This document shows positions 22,051 to 34,500 of a stretch of DNA of 64,000 bases, piece after piece. The DNA comes from Membranipora membranacea. Its lineage: Eukaryota; Bryozoa; Gymnolaemata; Cheilostomatida; Membraniporidae. The notes beneath the pieces were generated by a model. That model was not told the DNA's origin. It saw only the letters and a program-made list of their open reading frames with translations, and did not search any database. The position numbers and the translations under genes are program-made. The stretch covers positions 7,378,001-7,442,000 of the forward strand of contig OU612069.1 of the NCBI GenBank assembly GCA_914767715.1, read 5' to 3'. Positions within the stretch are counted from its first letter, which is position 1. Each line of letters opens with the position of its first letter.

Positions 22051-22566
22051 CAGGGGTGCCCAACCTATGGCTCATGAGCCACCTCGGCTCATTTTGGCTT
22101 TTTGGGTGGCTCATTTTAATATTTGCAAATTTCACGCGCTTTTTGGCGCGAATTTCATGCGTTCAATTCATGCATGTACAATGTACATTAAATGTATGTA
22201 TAGTGTATACAAGTTCATTGTACTGGGTGCCTGCATTGTAACATGTGTGTAGAGTTGTCTTCTTGCAGACTTGCCAACCTAAATTTTCCAAAATGCTTAC
22301 AAAAATTTGCAAAATGCTTAAAATGCTTACAAAACTCCAGGGCGCCTTATATGACCAGAAATTGCCTCAACAGTTTTTTCGCGCTACGCGCATAATCTCA
22401 CACAATGACTTTGCTTTGGAATTTTTGCCAACACTTATACATGAATGAATATGATACATATATATCACTGACTGTTTCCATGTTGTCTGCATGCGACGTG
22501 GTCAGCTCATTTGGTTCAATTGATTTTTGAAATGGCTCATGTGAGAGAAAAGGTTGGGCACCCCTG
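22051..22566. mobile_element. Non-autonomous hAT-type transposon (MITE), 516 bp
   Basis: Perfect terminal inverted repeats: CAGGGGTGCCCAACCT at 22,051-22,066 and its reverse complement ending at 22,566. Both ends are flanked by an identical 8-bp direct repeat, ACCTAGAC (22,043-22,050 and 22,567-22,574). An 8-bp target duplication and CAGGGGTG-type ends are diagnostic of the hAT superfamily. The interior has no transposase and reads as non-coding sequence with repeated ggctcat motifs near the ends, so it would need a transposase from elsewhere. Confidence 0.95.
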
Positions 22567-22704
22567 ACCTAGACCTTATTGAGCTGAAGTGAGGCACTTT
22601 TTAATCTTGGGGTGACATAAAGCAGTTGTGTGTTGTTATCATTGATTGGGAAATCAAGGTTTTGTTGATTATATTTGTCAGTTTCAATGATAAATGCAAT
22701 TCAA

Positions 22705-22748
22705 TTATAACCATAGATATAAAAACTGGTTTTATATCAATGGTTATA
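22705..22748. repeat. About 20-bp inverted repeat hairpin
   Basis: ttataaccatagatataaaa is followed after a short loop by its near reverse complement ttttatatcaatggttataa. Confidence 0.75.
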
Positions 22749-24060
22749 ACACTATTGCTTCTGAATAATTGAATGTTGTTACTTTACTATCAAATGACGC
22801 GTTCGATACTATGGCACCATATAGTGTCTTCTCTAGGATTATTACTAGGCCTATGAGAATAACCAAACTTCACTGTTTCATTAAAATACCATCGGCTTCC
22901 AGAGGACAACATAATCCCAGGATTCAAAGTGTACACTCTGAACACTCCCTTGTAATGATTCAAGGTTACAAATAAGATAAGATGATAAGAAGTTTATTGA
23001 GTTGAATGATATACATTTCTTAACTGATAAATCGAACCCACCAAAGACTCAAGTACTTAGCATAAAACAATTTATCTGCAGTATGATGTATCTCCTGTTG
23101 TCATGGTGATTCTGACGCAGAATGTTCAATTCTTGCATTTTTATTCTACCCTATTGAGAAATCTAGAGAAGACAGAGCGCCCCTGCCACCCTTCTAGAAC
23201 TTTGGGCTTGAATCCCTGATCTAACGATCAGATTGACTTACCATCGCGCTGATCTCCTGAGATTACAGATTTTCTAGCTGAAAATAAAACCAAAATAACA
23301 CACTGCACACAATCTGAAAATGTCTATAATAAACACACTGAACACACTGACATTGAGACTACACTATTATCATGTTTATCTCTGATCGTTAGAGACGATT
23401 TAGAAAGAGTACCTAACTTGAACCCGCTGATGATGGTACTTCCCTGAACATACCTAGTGAATCAAATTGAAAGTAGAAATAAAGCTATTTCAATAATCCA
23501 TACTGTTCTGAAGGGGCACTTAAATCAGGTGCTGGCGAGGGGTGTTGTAAGGCCAGTGGCAGGTGCTATATTACAGCACTCGATGTCTATATAGCAGTGT
23601 TGTGGTTGCTGTAGGGGCTGCATAAGTGCTGTAAAGCATGTCCCACATCCTACAACAGTGGCCGTACTGGGCGTACATTGGTGTTGAATTGTAAAAAGTA
23701 CCTAAAATCTATCCTAGCATGCACTATGGACTGCACCAACGAATCCAGTGGTATTGTGAGGAAACTTTTCATACCCCAACTCTAACAATTGGAAAAAAAT
23801 TCTACCTCAATTTTACCCCAATCCTGTGCAATACAGTGGGCAGCAGGAAACTTAGGTCAAACCCAAGCTGTGCGCGGCCGACACAATGAAACCATGAACT
23901 GACTAAACTGATACTTATATCATTTGGAAATTTAACTTATTTACTCACCAATTATACTCTGCAGGGTGACACCGATTTGCTCACACTGATCAAATTCAGA
24001 CATAAATGAAATTGGAATGAATTGTTCTGATTTAAGTTGCATTGGCTGTAGCCTACTGCT
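22749..24060. other. Intergenic, no supported gene
   Basis: No exon with paired splice sites was found. It contains a weak tRNA-like SINE relic on the minus strand at about 23,203-23,252 (GGGATTCAAGCCC-type B box). Confidence 0.45.
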
Positions 24061-24061
24061 T

Positions 24062-24067
24062 TTTATT
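24062..24067 (-). terminator. Polyadenylation signal (AATAAA, minus)
   Basis: Reads AATAAA on the minus strand about 48 nt past the stop codon at 24,115-24,117. The position supports the exon above it being terminal. Confidence 0.6.
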
Positions 24068-24114
24068 ATTGTAATAAACAATAGTACACTAAACAGTTTA
24101 ACAGTTCTGTGAGT

Positions 24115-24456
24115 CTACAACAATTCCCATAGAGGCTGGTACCTGTCCTGTTGCTTGTTTGTGTCAGCTTTCTTGCTTTTGAAGAACTCTACTGATCTGT
24201 GGGATTTCAGCCATACCTTGACATAAGGCTTAGGGTTGAACTTCTTCACAGGTGGTCCTACCAGAGAGATAAACATGAGACTGTTGATAGTGTCAGATAA
24301 TTGTAAGTGCATAGAGTAGGCAGAGAAACCAAGAACTAAGATGAAAAAGCCTTACTAACCTCATGTACGGTATCATCTTTCCTGAATTCGGGTGCTGGAA
24401 GATCCTCAGGTGATGGAATACCCTGTTCCTCCTCTCCATCTTGAATACTTCTTTTT
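24115..24456 (-). CDS. Last two exons of an unidentified minus-strand gene
   Basis: First exon 24,456-24,356 (acceptor gatttcag, donor gtaagg; phase 2 to phase 1) encodes an acidic segment, RSIQDGEEEQGIPSPEDLPA onward. Second exon 24,257-24,115 (acceptor ctctggtag) continues in phase with PPVKKFNPKPYVKVWLKSHR and a Lys-rich tail to a stop. PYVKVWL resembles the strand that opens many C2 domains (PYVKV-L), but the rest is too short and lacks the usual follow-on motif, so no family is assigned. A polyadenylation signal follows. The phase does not fit the end of the Roco-caspase gene, so this is probably a different gene. Upstream exons were not found. Confidence 0.5.
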
Positions 24457-25401
24457 CTGAAATCAAATGATGACATGATCATCATGATGTGGGTGACTGG
24501 ACTGGTAGCAAGGGGAGAAATGATCTGCCAGGCTTATTAGGTGACTGGCTAGTGGCTAGTCCAACTCAACTGTTAAATGATTGCCTTGAATTGTTGAGGG
24601 ACCTGCTTTAATCCAACTCAAAAATTGTAATAAAAAAACCAATCTACATCTAGTTCACTACACTACACTGCACAGTTACACACTCACTTTACTAATAACC
24701 TGTGTCAAATGACAACCACAATACAATTCCAAAAAATAGATTTGATTCATCATCATTCACTGCTTCCCTTCATTTCACTTTCAGTTCAAAAAGTCCTAAC
24801 ACTCAACAGATTGTTGTATTTGTGTTTTAGGTTCAAGTTTTAATTTATTCATAAAACATAGGCCTACCTTCTTTTCATAAACAGGAGCAGATTGGTCTGA
24901 CTCATCATTCTCCAAACCCCACCAAAGTACAAACACCTTTCTTTTTCTTTGATTGATGAGCTGAGCCACACACACTTGCCTTTTCTCTCTCTCTCTAATT
25001 TTTTCCTCCTTCAGCATTGTTGTTTTGTTACCAAAAACTGAAGAGTTTAGCTTCAGTTCCCCAGCTAAAAGTGGGCACTCAGTCATATTTCTAAGAATAC
25101 TATGTTTAGTGTGTGTTTCTAATGATGTTTAACATTAAGTAATGTTTGGTAACAATCGTTGTTACCAAACAATACTAAAGTAGCTGCATTTTCTCAATTC
25201 AATGTAGAGCTGCTGAATTGACCACCCATTGTATTGCATAGATTACTGGCAAAGCACTGTTCTGTTAATAGGAAGGTAGGAATTCAGCCTTCTTGTTCCT
25301 TAGCAAAACAATAACACAATCGAACTGAATAAATTGAGATGGGCTTGCTCTCAATTTGTCAGCATAAACAGGACTTTTTTGGATGGATATGTATAAATAG
25401 T

Positions 25402-25475
25402 CACCCCAACGTTTTCCTAAGGCGTTGGGGTGGGTGTCTGGCCTTACCCCAACGCCGTTGGGGACCGTTGGGGCC
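25402..25475. repeat. Cluster of CCCCAACG / CGTTGGGG inverted repeats
   Basis: CACCCCAACG (25,402-25,411) and its exact reverse complement CGTTGGGGTG (25,423-25,432) form a 10-bp stem with an 11-nt loop. CCCCAACGCCGTTGGGG (25,447-25,463) is a near-perfect palindrome, and a further CGTTGGGG follows. The block is GC-rich in an AT-rich setting and lies about 210 bp upstream of an EF-hand gene exon. Confidence 0.85.
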
Positions 25476-25685
25476 TCACAACACCACTGAACGAATCCCT
25501 CCTCTAAATTGCTATCACATATGACTGGATGTGATGCTGTATTCCTTTGTCAATTATGATGTCTACAATGCAGTGGCTATTCCTTTTTTATAAGAACCAT
25601 GTTACATGCTAGATGCCTCTGTAATTGCTCCCAATAATAAATCCATAAACAACACAAACAAACATACGCAATAATGGTGACACAG

Positions 25686-27627
25686 GCTGGTGAAAGTTTA
25701 CTCAGACTATGAGGGAAGCATGCAGTATATTGAAGATGAACTAGAAGACAAATTCCTGGCAAACCTATACACTGAAAACAGAGCACCTAAGAGAAACGGC
25801 TACAACATGTCAATAGGTAAGGTACCTGAATATGATTGTAAAGATAAATAGCCAACGAGGCAACTGCTGCTGCTAAACAGAAAAACATTGTTTTAACTGT
25901 GATTGGTAATGAAACTCTGAACTTACTTATAAGCTTGAGCGTCCAAATCAAGTAAAGGATTCCACATTTGATGCTCTTGTTACAATACTGGATTATATTT
26001 AGAGCTGGAGTCAATGCGGTGTCGGAAGCTCTTAGGCTTGACATAAGAAATCAATTGCCTAATTAATCTGTTTCAAATTATGTTGTAGCTTTATCAAACT
26101 CAGCATGAATGCAGGGTTTGCTAAAGTAACTCTTCATACATCCTCTTCGTAATAAACTGATTTGTGGCCTGCATGTTAGCCAAAATGAATTGTGAGGCAT
26201 TGTTGAAAGAGGGTGATGCATTAACCTAAATTATTGTGACATCTATAGACATGACAATTGGGATGTGGCACATAAGCAACCAAGCTCAAACAATAGCCAT
26301 CCAGCAGCAAGCAGCTTGCATACTGGCGTGAATAGAATGCGTCTTGAAAAACCTCATCATAGTAGAGAAACACGCATTTGCTGGTCCCAACAAGGTTGAT
26401 GACTGTCAAAATGAGCACATGGTCATGATATGTAGAAATTGTTCTAAAATAGGTCATTTCCTAAATGCTGATGACCATGACAAAAGTGGTAACTTGAGTG
26501 CTGTAGAGATGGTCTTCACGCTAGAAATCAATATCATGGCTGATCGTCGCATACCAATCAATAAACCAATGAATGTTGAAGGTAAATATGTCAATTTATA
26601 GTTGGATCCGGGGTGTTGTTGGTGTCTTTTATCATAAGAAACGTATACCAGTCAAAATTCAGTCATTGTAAGTTCTCTGCTTGTTTTGACTTGACATTAA
26701 ATGATTATAGTGGCAATCCATTGAAGGTTTTAGGTGAGCTTTCTTTGTTGGGTATCTATTTTGGGTTGTTGATCGAATCCCCAACCATTATTCTTAACTG
26801 TCACTGTCCTTCTCTTCTACGGTTTCAAGCCAAAACTGCATTAAGGTGAACTGATAACTCTAACAGAACATTTGCCTGTCACAGAGAATATAGTATCTAC
26901 TGTTGAAGTCACAATAACAATGAGCTTCCCAAAGTAAATAATCCGTCATTTCTGCATATGGTTTGCCTCACATTGGGTCCTCATCCAGTTAACCAAAGGG
27001 ACCTACTTGAGCTAAAAAGAAATGCATAAAAGATGATTTTGCTTCTGGTGCGCAATGTCCCAGAATATAGAAATTGCCCTTCATGGGTGCTTCAGAGGTG
27101 TCTTTTAAACAATATTCAGGTATTTGTCCCAAAAAATCCTTCTCGAAGATGATTATCACTTTTAACAAAATAGCACAATGCCATGACATGACGTCACGCT
27201 GAAACCATGATTTTCAGAATCAGTGTTTGATCAAATTTCCAATGATTTATAAAATGTTCAAATCGGTAAACATTGGAATCATAACCTTAACGCCACCGTG
27301 TTCTGCTCAAGTTATCCTCTAACTCTTACTTGAAACTACAGTGCAGTTCACTTAATTCAAATCTCTTGAGACCCAAAAAAATTTGTTCTAATTAAGCAGA
27401 GTTTTAAATAAATGACATGAGATTGCATTGAGTTGAGATCTGACTATAGGGACCAATTTTCCTTGTCTGAATTAACAGGAATTTTGCATTACAAAGTTTG
27501 AATTAACCAGCTTACACTGAACTTTCTTTTTTTCTGACTCCTTGATAGGTTTACAAAATTGACAGTCTAACAAAGTCCTTCCCTGACCATTGACTGTGTT
27601 GCAGGTAATATCCAGACTAAAGAATAA
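25686..27627 (+). CDS. EF-hand protein gene, last three exons
   Basis: Exons 25,686-25,816, 26,453-26,581 and 27,605-27,627, with phases 2-1, 1-1 and 1-stop, all consistent. The first encodes VKVYSDYEGSMQYIEDELED and a basic link. The second encodes a canonical EF-hand calcium loop, DHDKSGNLSAVE (D1, D3, S5, G6, L8, S9, E12), flanked by helical sequence (GHFLNAD before, MVFTLEINIMADRRI after). The third adds only NIQTKE before the stop. AATAAA lies at 27,751-27,756. The 5' exons were not found, so the full protein and family are unknown. The gene converges tail-to-tail with the Roco-caspase gene, whose stop is at 28,444. Confidence 0.65.
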
Positions 27628-27750
27628 TACTACAGAGACAAATTAACCCTGCCACCATTTATTTTGCATAATCTAGCTAGAGAAAAAGAAGAAGAATTAG
27701 AAATCGGAAAACATCATGTTTTAAAAAGAATCTAACTATTGTATATGGTC

Positions 27751-27756
27751 AATAAA
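27751..27756 (+). terminator. Polyadenylation signal AATAAA (EF-hand gene)
   Basis: About 125 nt downstream of the stop at 27,625-27,627, a suitable distance for a short 3' UTR. Confidence 0.55.
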
Positions 27757-28443
27757 AAATGTTCAAATACTAAGTTTAAATACATATCTGAGTTCTGCCT
27801 GTCTATAAAACAAAGCATTCAAAACAACTAGAGAAAGGAACCCATCATAGAACTCTCCTTATCAAGTTAATGATAATAGTAATGTGTAGTAAGTAAAACC
27901 ATAGTGGTTTGTAGAATGTCATGACAAACTTGTCATAGGGATGTCAGTCAATCCTTGAGCATCCTATTCAAAACAAGACGCAAGTTTGTGACATTATGTG
28001 TTACCTGCGGATGTATAAATATAAATCAAGACATTAACTCAAAGTATCCAATATCTGATAGGGAAATAATCTAACCTTGTAAAATAACCTTAATCATACT
28101 GAAGCATGATACACATGGGATTGCAGTGTAATATAGGAATGAAGCTCTACTGTCCACTCTAAGCATTATGTTGATAATAAGGTTCAGTGTGAATAGAAAA
28201 TGCAAGGAGCAAAAAAACATGTGTAGACATTTTCTATATTAGTCATTACACCAACTTGCTCCCTGAACTGATAGCAGCAGATTACTATAAAAATGGTAGA
28301 AAATATGTAGCATATGGGTGCCTTTTACGGTATAATGTTAGCTCATTGTAAGAATGTGATTGAATATGATGATGGCGCGCTATTACATTCACCAAGTACC
28401 CTTGTCTTGTTGTATGAGTGCAACCACTGTGAGAGGATGGTAG

Positions 28444-28526
28444 TTATGTATGTGTGACAGTCCACTTATAATACTCAGCAGACTGGACTACACGCCCCCC
28501 TCGTTTTATCTCTCTGACTTCTTTCT
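28444..28526 (-). CDS. Roco-caspase terminal exon
   Basis: Acceptor tttttttctacttgtag; enters in phase 1, matching the exon above. Encodes KEVREIKRGGRVVQSAEYYK and a short tail to the stop TAA at 28,446-28,444. It lies after the caspase fold as a short basic tail. A possible minus-strand AATAAA is at about 27,663-27,658, inside the convergent gene's 3' UTR. Confidence 0.7.
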
Positions 28527-31500
28527 CTACAAGTAGAAAAAAATCTGATTACAACAGATAGAGATTATTAAATTAGCAGATCAATTCTACTGACAGCATT
28601 CAGGATTATTTTGGATATAATTATATACATTATGAAATTATCGTCAGATGCCCTGCTCATCCATAATAATATCTTTAACTTGCCTCATTTATAGTACTAG
28701 TACATGAGTCAAAAATACAGTATCATATAAGCATCCAAATAAGAGGAGTGAGCTTACCTAGAAGTGGTTCAATCCTAGTAACCACCTGGTTTGGCACATT
28801 CGCAAACATCTCAGGTGAGTTCTGAATTTGGACTCCAGGTAGCAGATACAGTTTTCTCAGATTAGTGAATGTGCAGACAGTTTTAGGCATCTGAGAGACA
28901 TAAGAGGCAGCAGTGGGAGCTGCAGCAGCACCTCTGTTCAGGTTCTGATCTGTTCTCTCCACTCCATATCTTGTCACTGATTCTCTTACCTGCAATTTTG
29001 ATGGTTGAAAATGGTAATGCATCATCTGTAAGAGTTTGAATGACTTCATGATTGGTTAAATGATTTCAGAGAGTGTAAGGTTGAATTATATTTATGAAAT
29101 ATTAGAGGTGAGAATGACTCCGATCAAGAGATTTACTTCAATTGATGCATCAGTAGTTTAGAGTAAGTTGGGTTAGTCAGTTGCATTTATAGGCACTTAA
29201 CCGTTTGTGTCCATGAAGAAATATCTCAATATAACAAGGAGCTTATGCAAGACTTACTATTTCAGCCAGAGATACAACATCATGCCTATGTCCCAGGGTG
29301 TAAAAGGTCGCCACCAAAGCCCTGATGAAGGGTGATCCAACGCCAGGGTTCCTTGGTGCAGCAAAAGCTACAATAGAAATTACTCTATGATACATAACAA
29401 ATCCATTGACCCATTAATACCTAAGGTGGCTGTAGTTCTGCTGTAATTTTATTATGGAAGAATTCTTGAAATAATCTTCAAATGATAATACGAGGGATAG
29501 TCCCCTCTAGTGCGATGGAATCATGACTGTACTGTACTGACTGTACTGTACAACCCCAAACAACTGCCACTTCTAAACTTATATTGCTGTTTAAGCTGAA
29601 TTTTTCTGCTGTTGAATACTCACAATCAAAGCTGGACTGCATAATGATCATATCTGATACAGATATGTCTTGTGTATCATTGTCCACTTCAAAGTCATTA
29701 GAACTCGGCATTGTCACAACTTGAGTGCTGCTATCAGTTTGGGGAGCTCTAACAGCTGCTGTTCCAGTAGTGAGGTCGTCTCTCAACATTTCCCGATTAC
29801 CTTTTTGAAAAAACGCGGATATGATCATCAGCTGCAAGACTAAGTAGATATGCTATAAGCCTGTACTGTATTGTATCAATTTCTTGATTTTATAAGCTAA
29901 CTGTCTTGTTGTTTATGTCCTTTCAGTTTCAACTTCAGACATAATGTTATAAGCTACATTCTACTTAAAAACAAAATCTGGAGTTGCTGCCTGATATTAT
30001 TTCTCATTCAAGTTTAACAATACTTACTGCCAGCACATGCTTGTATGATCACAATCTTTGGTCGGCCTCTCATCACCGAGAAGTTCTTAGGAGAGAGTAG
30101 ATTGTAAATATCCGTTAGTCTGATGAAGACTCTGTCAGAGCCAATAATACAGCCCTCGTCTCCATGACTGGTCAGAACGAGTACAAACGCCCCCATATGC
30201 TTGTGTACTGATTGACCGACTTGATCTGTTAACTGTGTCTCGCAGTGTATGGCTTCGATGATTTCCTAGTAAAAAAAAACTTACGTAAGTCCTCCATAAA
30301 AGGTTTAGTTTCTCAAATTATTGACTGAGATAGTTTACTGCATTGATGTCATAGAGCAGTTACCCTGGAGCGTGGTCTGATATTGTCAAGGAGGGATGAT
30401 TCTAAAGCCTGGTCATTCGTCACAATCAGTCGTACATGTAAACAATTCACAGATTGTAAATGTTCAGCTTACCCTTGCAGTGTAGGTTTTGTGTTCACCT
30501 ACAGTAACAAACCCTAGTTTGTCAAGCATACACTTGATATTCTGATAGTCATGTTCAGAACCACTCCTTGTCTGGTTGTAGTCGTTAGAGACAATCAGAG
30601 CACGTCCTCGGCATTCTGTCATCTGGTAAACAGTCTGAAAATAATCAGAAAACGAAGCCTTGATTATATTTGAACTATTTTGTTGCCTCATAAGCTTTAA
30701 GATCTGAGAATTGTACCAAGGAACTTCCGAACCACAGCTGTAATTATTCACTTCATAGACACAGCCTTCTAAGTTTGTGTGAAGACATGAAAATATCGAT
30801 CAAAATCATAACAAAGTAGCAGCTTTATAAACCTGGCTTTCAGGGATTAAACTCTGATCTGCTTGTTGTGGTTCCATATCTATCTGGGGTTGCCTTCTTT
30901 TCATGATCTCCACTACATCCTGAACTTCGGACATCTGGATCTCTGGTATGCTCTGGCCAGGATCATCTGCTGTGAGAACAGGAGGAGGGTCAGGTTTCAC
31001 ATAGTGCTTATTAGAATTTGAATTTTCTCTGCCTGTTTTCTTTTTACCGTAGAAACCAAGTTTCGCATGATTAATTCAGTAAAAGAGAGCTGTTGACTGA
31101 CCTGATCCCGCAGTTGTCTCCTCCCTTCTTATGTAGTCATCAAGAATTCTGACTCCCTCCTCACTGATCTTAAGACCTGTTTGAAACAACAGCAAAAATG
31201 GCAAGGTTAGCACCCCTATTGAAACAATCACTTGGTTAACATGCAATCCCGAAAATTAATGCTACAAATGGTAACAAATGAATTAATCGGATCTGCTGAG
31301 GCAGATAATGATATTTTTCCATGAACTTACATGGATATCTGAGAGGTAGCGGGACACGCCTCCTCCCATCGTTGGTGTCACATGGACAAGTCTCCTCTCC
31401 AGTGTAGGTGGTATGACGGGGCTCTGGCAGTTTGTATCTGACACGCCTGTTGAACCACTCAGGATTGACAAATGTTGCTGGTGATGACTGTTTGGTCAGT

Positions 31501-34500
31501 AGGCAATGAGAGCAGTAGAAGACATGGTCATATCGAACTCCTTTCCACACAGAATCCAATTCAGATGTAAGCCGCTTCATTGTTTCTAGTTGGGTCTTCC
31601 AAGCATCGCTGATAAGCCTGGCCGGTGTTTGCGTGATGAGTGTCACTTGTTTTTCTTTCTCATTATGCAATAGATACCGCAAGACTCCGTTCATCTCTTG
31701 CACACTCGCTCCATTTATACCAGCTTCAGGTGTGTTGAATGGATTGACGCATATGTCTAGAAATCTTGCAGTGATTACATGATATACATATTGCGGAACG
31801 TTGAGGCCGTTCAGATACAGATCGACTCTCAGCTGAAGGTGATTTGTGCCTTCTGTTGGGTTTGGTATGTTCTTAGTGCTGAAGTAGGGAACGATGAACT
31901 TCTCACTGCCATCACTTTCTATAGGTCCACAGATCAGGTGAAATGTTTTCAGCAGCGTGATACCAACATCAACAGGTAGTTCCGATTCATTGCTGAGCAG
32001 ATTGTGAAGTAATGCAGCTCTTATGATTCCTGTGGCTTTGAAATCATTGACCATGCTGACATACTCTCTTCTGTCCACAGGTCTTTCCTTATATCTGTAG
32101 GGTCTAAATTTGGTTATGCGATATTCCCATGCTTGAGCATCTGCATGATCGTAAAGTGTCCTTATGACATCAGCAAGAACTGAAGGGCGATGGAATAAAT
32201 AGTCACTCAGCTTCTCAACGTCCTGAAACCACATTATTCTTCCTGCTTCTTTGACGTACTGCAAAGCATGCTCACTGTGCTTACTGAAACCTTGTATGAA
32301 GTCAGTAACAGAAACATAAGGCTTTTGCTCTTCAGCAGTAAGCTTATTCAGCACTTCATACCAACTACCGGGTATATCAGTGATCAGCTTAGCCCCTGCT
32401 TCCTTCAGTGCACTCTTTAGTGATTTGATATCCATCTTGCTCGATGAAGCCGAGAGCTCTAGTATTGTTGTGATCAGGGGCTGTGCTCTGTCGATGAAAC
32501 ATGTCATAGAGAAAAATGAGCTGTCAGGCATAGCAACACCCTCTTCTGATTGAATTACATCTAAACGCAGCTTCTCTGTTGCTGATAAAAGCTGTTTCTT
32601 CCTCAGTTTGAGGGTCTCGTTGCTAAGCAAATCACCATGAGTCAGTACGAGCACTGGTCTTCCTAGGTTTGGTTGTGATGTATATAGGTGCGCTATCCAC
32701 TGGAAGCATACATCCTGAGCTGCAGCCTCTACTCCATGCGCATGTACTAAACTGTCAAACTCTGCTATATCTACCACTAGAAGTGGTACAGATTGTACTT
32801 TGGCGTTCACTTGGTAGGCAAGGTGATACACCTCATGCCCTCCCAAATCAGTGAATACCAACTTCAATTTCTCATCAATGTCAGCCTCGCATACATTGAA
32901 GACACGTGTTGCCTCATCAAGCTTGATGTCGATATCGGAACGGGTTGTCAGCACACGCTGATCCTTCTGTACGCTCCTCACAATGCTTGTCTTTCCTGCT
33001 TTAGTCTTGCCTATGACTGTTACCGGAAGGAGTCTGAAAATGTTTTCTTTTTCAGCATGAAGATCATGCAGATACTTCCTTACAGCTTCTATACCCTGTA
33101 TGCAGACAGCATAGGGAGGAGATACTAGTGCTTCGCAGTTGTCACATTCGAAGGTCTTTAGCGTGCTGATATTGAAGATACTTTCGGGTATAGAGGAGAG
33201 TGATCTGTTTCCGCTAATATGAAGTCCTTCCAGTTTGGTGAGTTGTCCCAGGCTGCATGAAAAAATAAAAATATATTTACTTTTAATCATAATGAGCGTT
33301 GCCGACATGGGGATGAACTTTCAATCATGACTAGACAAGTGCAAGGTACAATGAGTGGTATGGTGGGTTGGCCAATGTTGCACAAGAAGATACAAATGTG
33401 TTTAAATTCAAAATTGATGCCATATTGCATAAACAACTTCCCAGCAGTGTCGAACAGGTCCTGGCATATTTGAAATTTGGGGAAATTGGCGCAGTCATTG
33501 CAGTCTCGCCCTCAAGGCACACACTATTTCACCGCCACGATGTGGTGAGTGACAAACACTTGTGATTTTATCCAAAATTTTTTAAGCCAACTAATGACTG
33601 AGTACTAAATTGTGAGTTTGTTACTCGCAGCAGGGCCAAATGATAGCAAGTATCACAACACCCGCTATCCCAACAAATTAAAGAAAAAGTTTACTTTCAT
33701 TTCCTTTTCGATGAAATGCAATGTTATGTAGAATAATAAGTCATTCTTTCGTTTGTTATTTATCACTTCTGTTGTGACAGCCCATGACCACCCTATTAAT
33801 TTGATCAAAATTGTAGCGCTGATTGTTTTTCATTCTTTTGCTAATCTGCTAACCAATTTCAACATAAGACCACCTCCAGTATGCAGTGAATTTATTACTT
33901 TGTGAGGCCTTATGCTGTTCTCTAGGCTTTGGGAGTCAAGGTTCAACCCTGAACCCCGTATCGGGGGGTTGTGGGGGGGGGCTTACAGCGCTTTTCCCAA
34001 AGCTGAGAATAATTGATATGACACTGCGCTGCACAGGATACTCAATGATGGCAGGTTCACATTCATCATTGAACTTGGGAAATTTTAAGTTCGATAGGCC
34101 ACATAATCGTGAAAACACCGTCATTTCGCTCTATTTTTCAGTAACAAAGTTTTCTTATTCAATGGTAATCGGCTACATTTAGTTATTTTTACAGGATAAT
34201 ACACCCTTGGCATCGTAACTTTTAACATAATATTACTTGATAGAGTTAAAAGTCTCAGATTATCACTATCAAAAAACTTGTCTTCTTGAGTTACTGTACA
34301 AATTATTTTATTTTAAATTGAGGAGGACTAATAAATTTGCTAAATATAGTCTCATCATAATGCATTTTCGTTCTGGTCGATTTTCTTGCTAATTGCCAAA
34401 AATAGATATAATTAATTAAATTAATATTATGCCTTATTGATAACTTCCCTCCTACTAGGAAAGGTTGCTCCAACATAATAAAATGATAATAATAATAATG

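Noticed and set aside
21801-22241. 146-codon plus-strand frame
   Set aside because: Runs across the left end of the hAT MITE and its flank; no splice sites, domain or coding bias.
24115-24456. These exons as the 3' end of the Roco-caspase gene
   Set aside because: The phase does not match the exon ending at 28,758, whereas the exon at 28,526-28,444 fits in phase and supplies a stop.
24796-25086. Minus-strand Lys/Glu-rich frame of 96 codons
   Set aside because: No acceptor with a pyrimidine tract, and its possible donor phase does not fit the exons at 24.1-24.5 kb.
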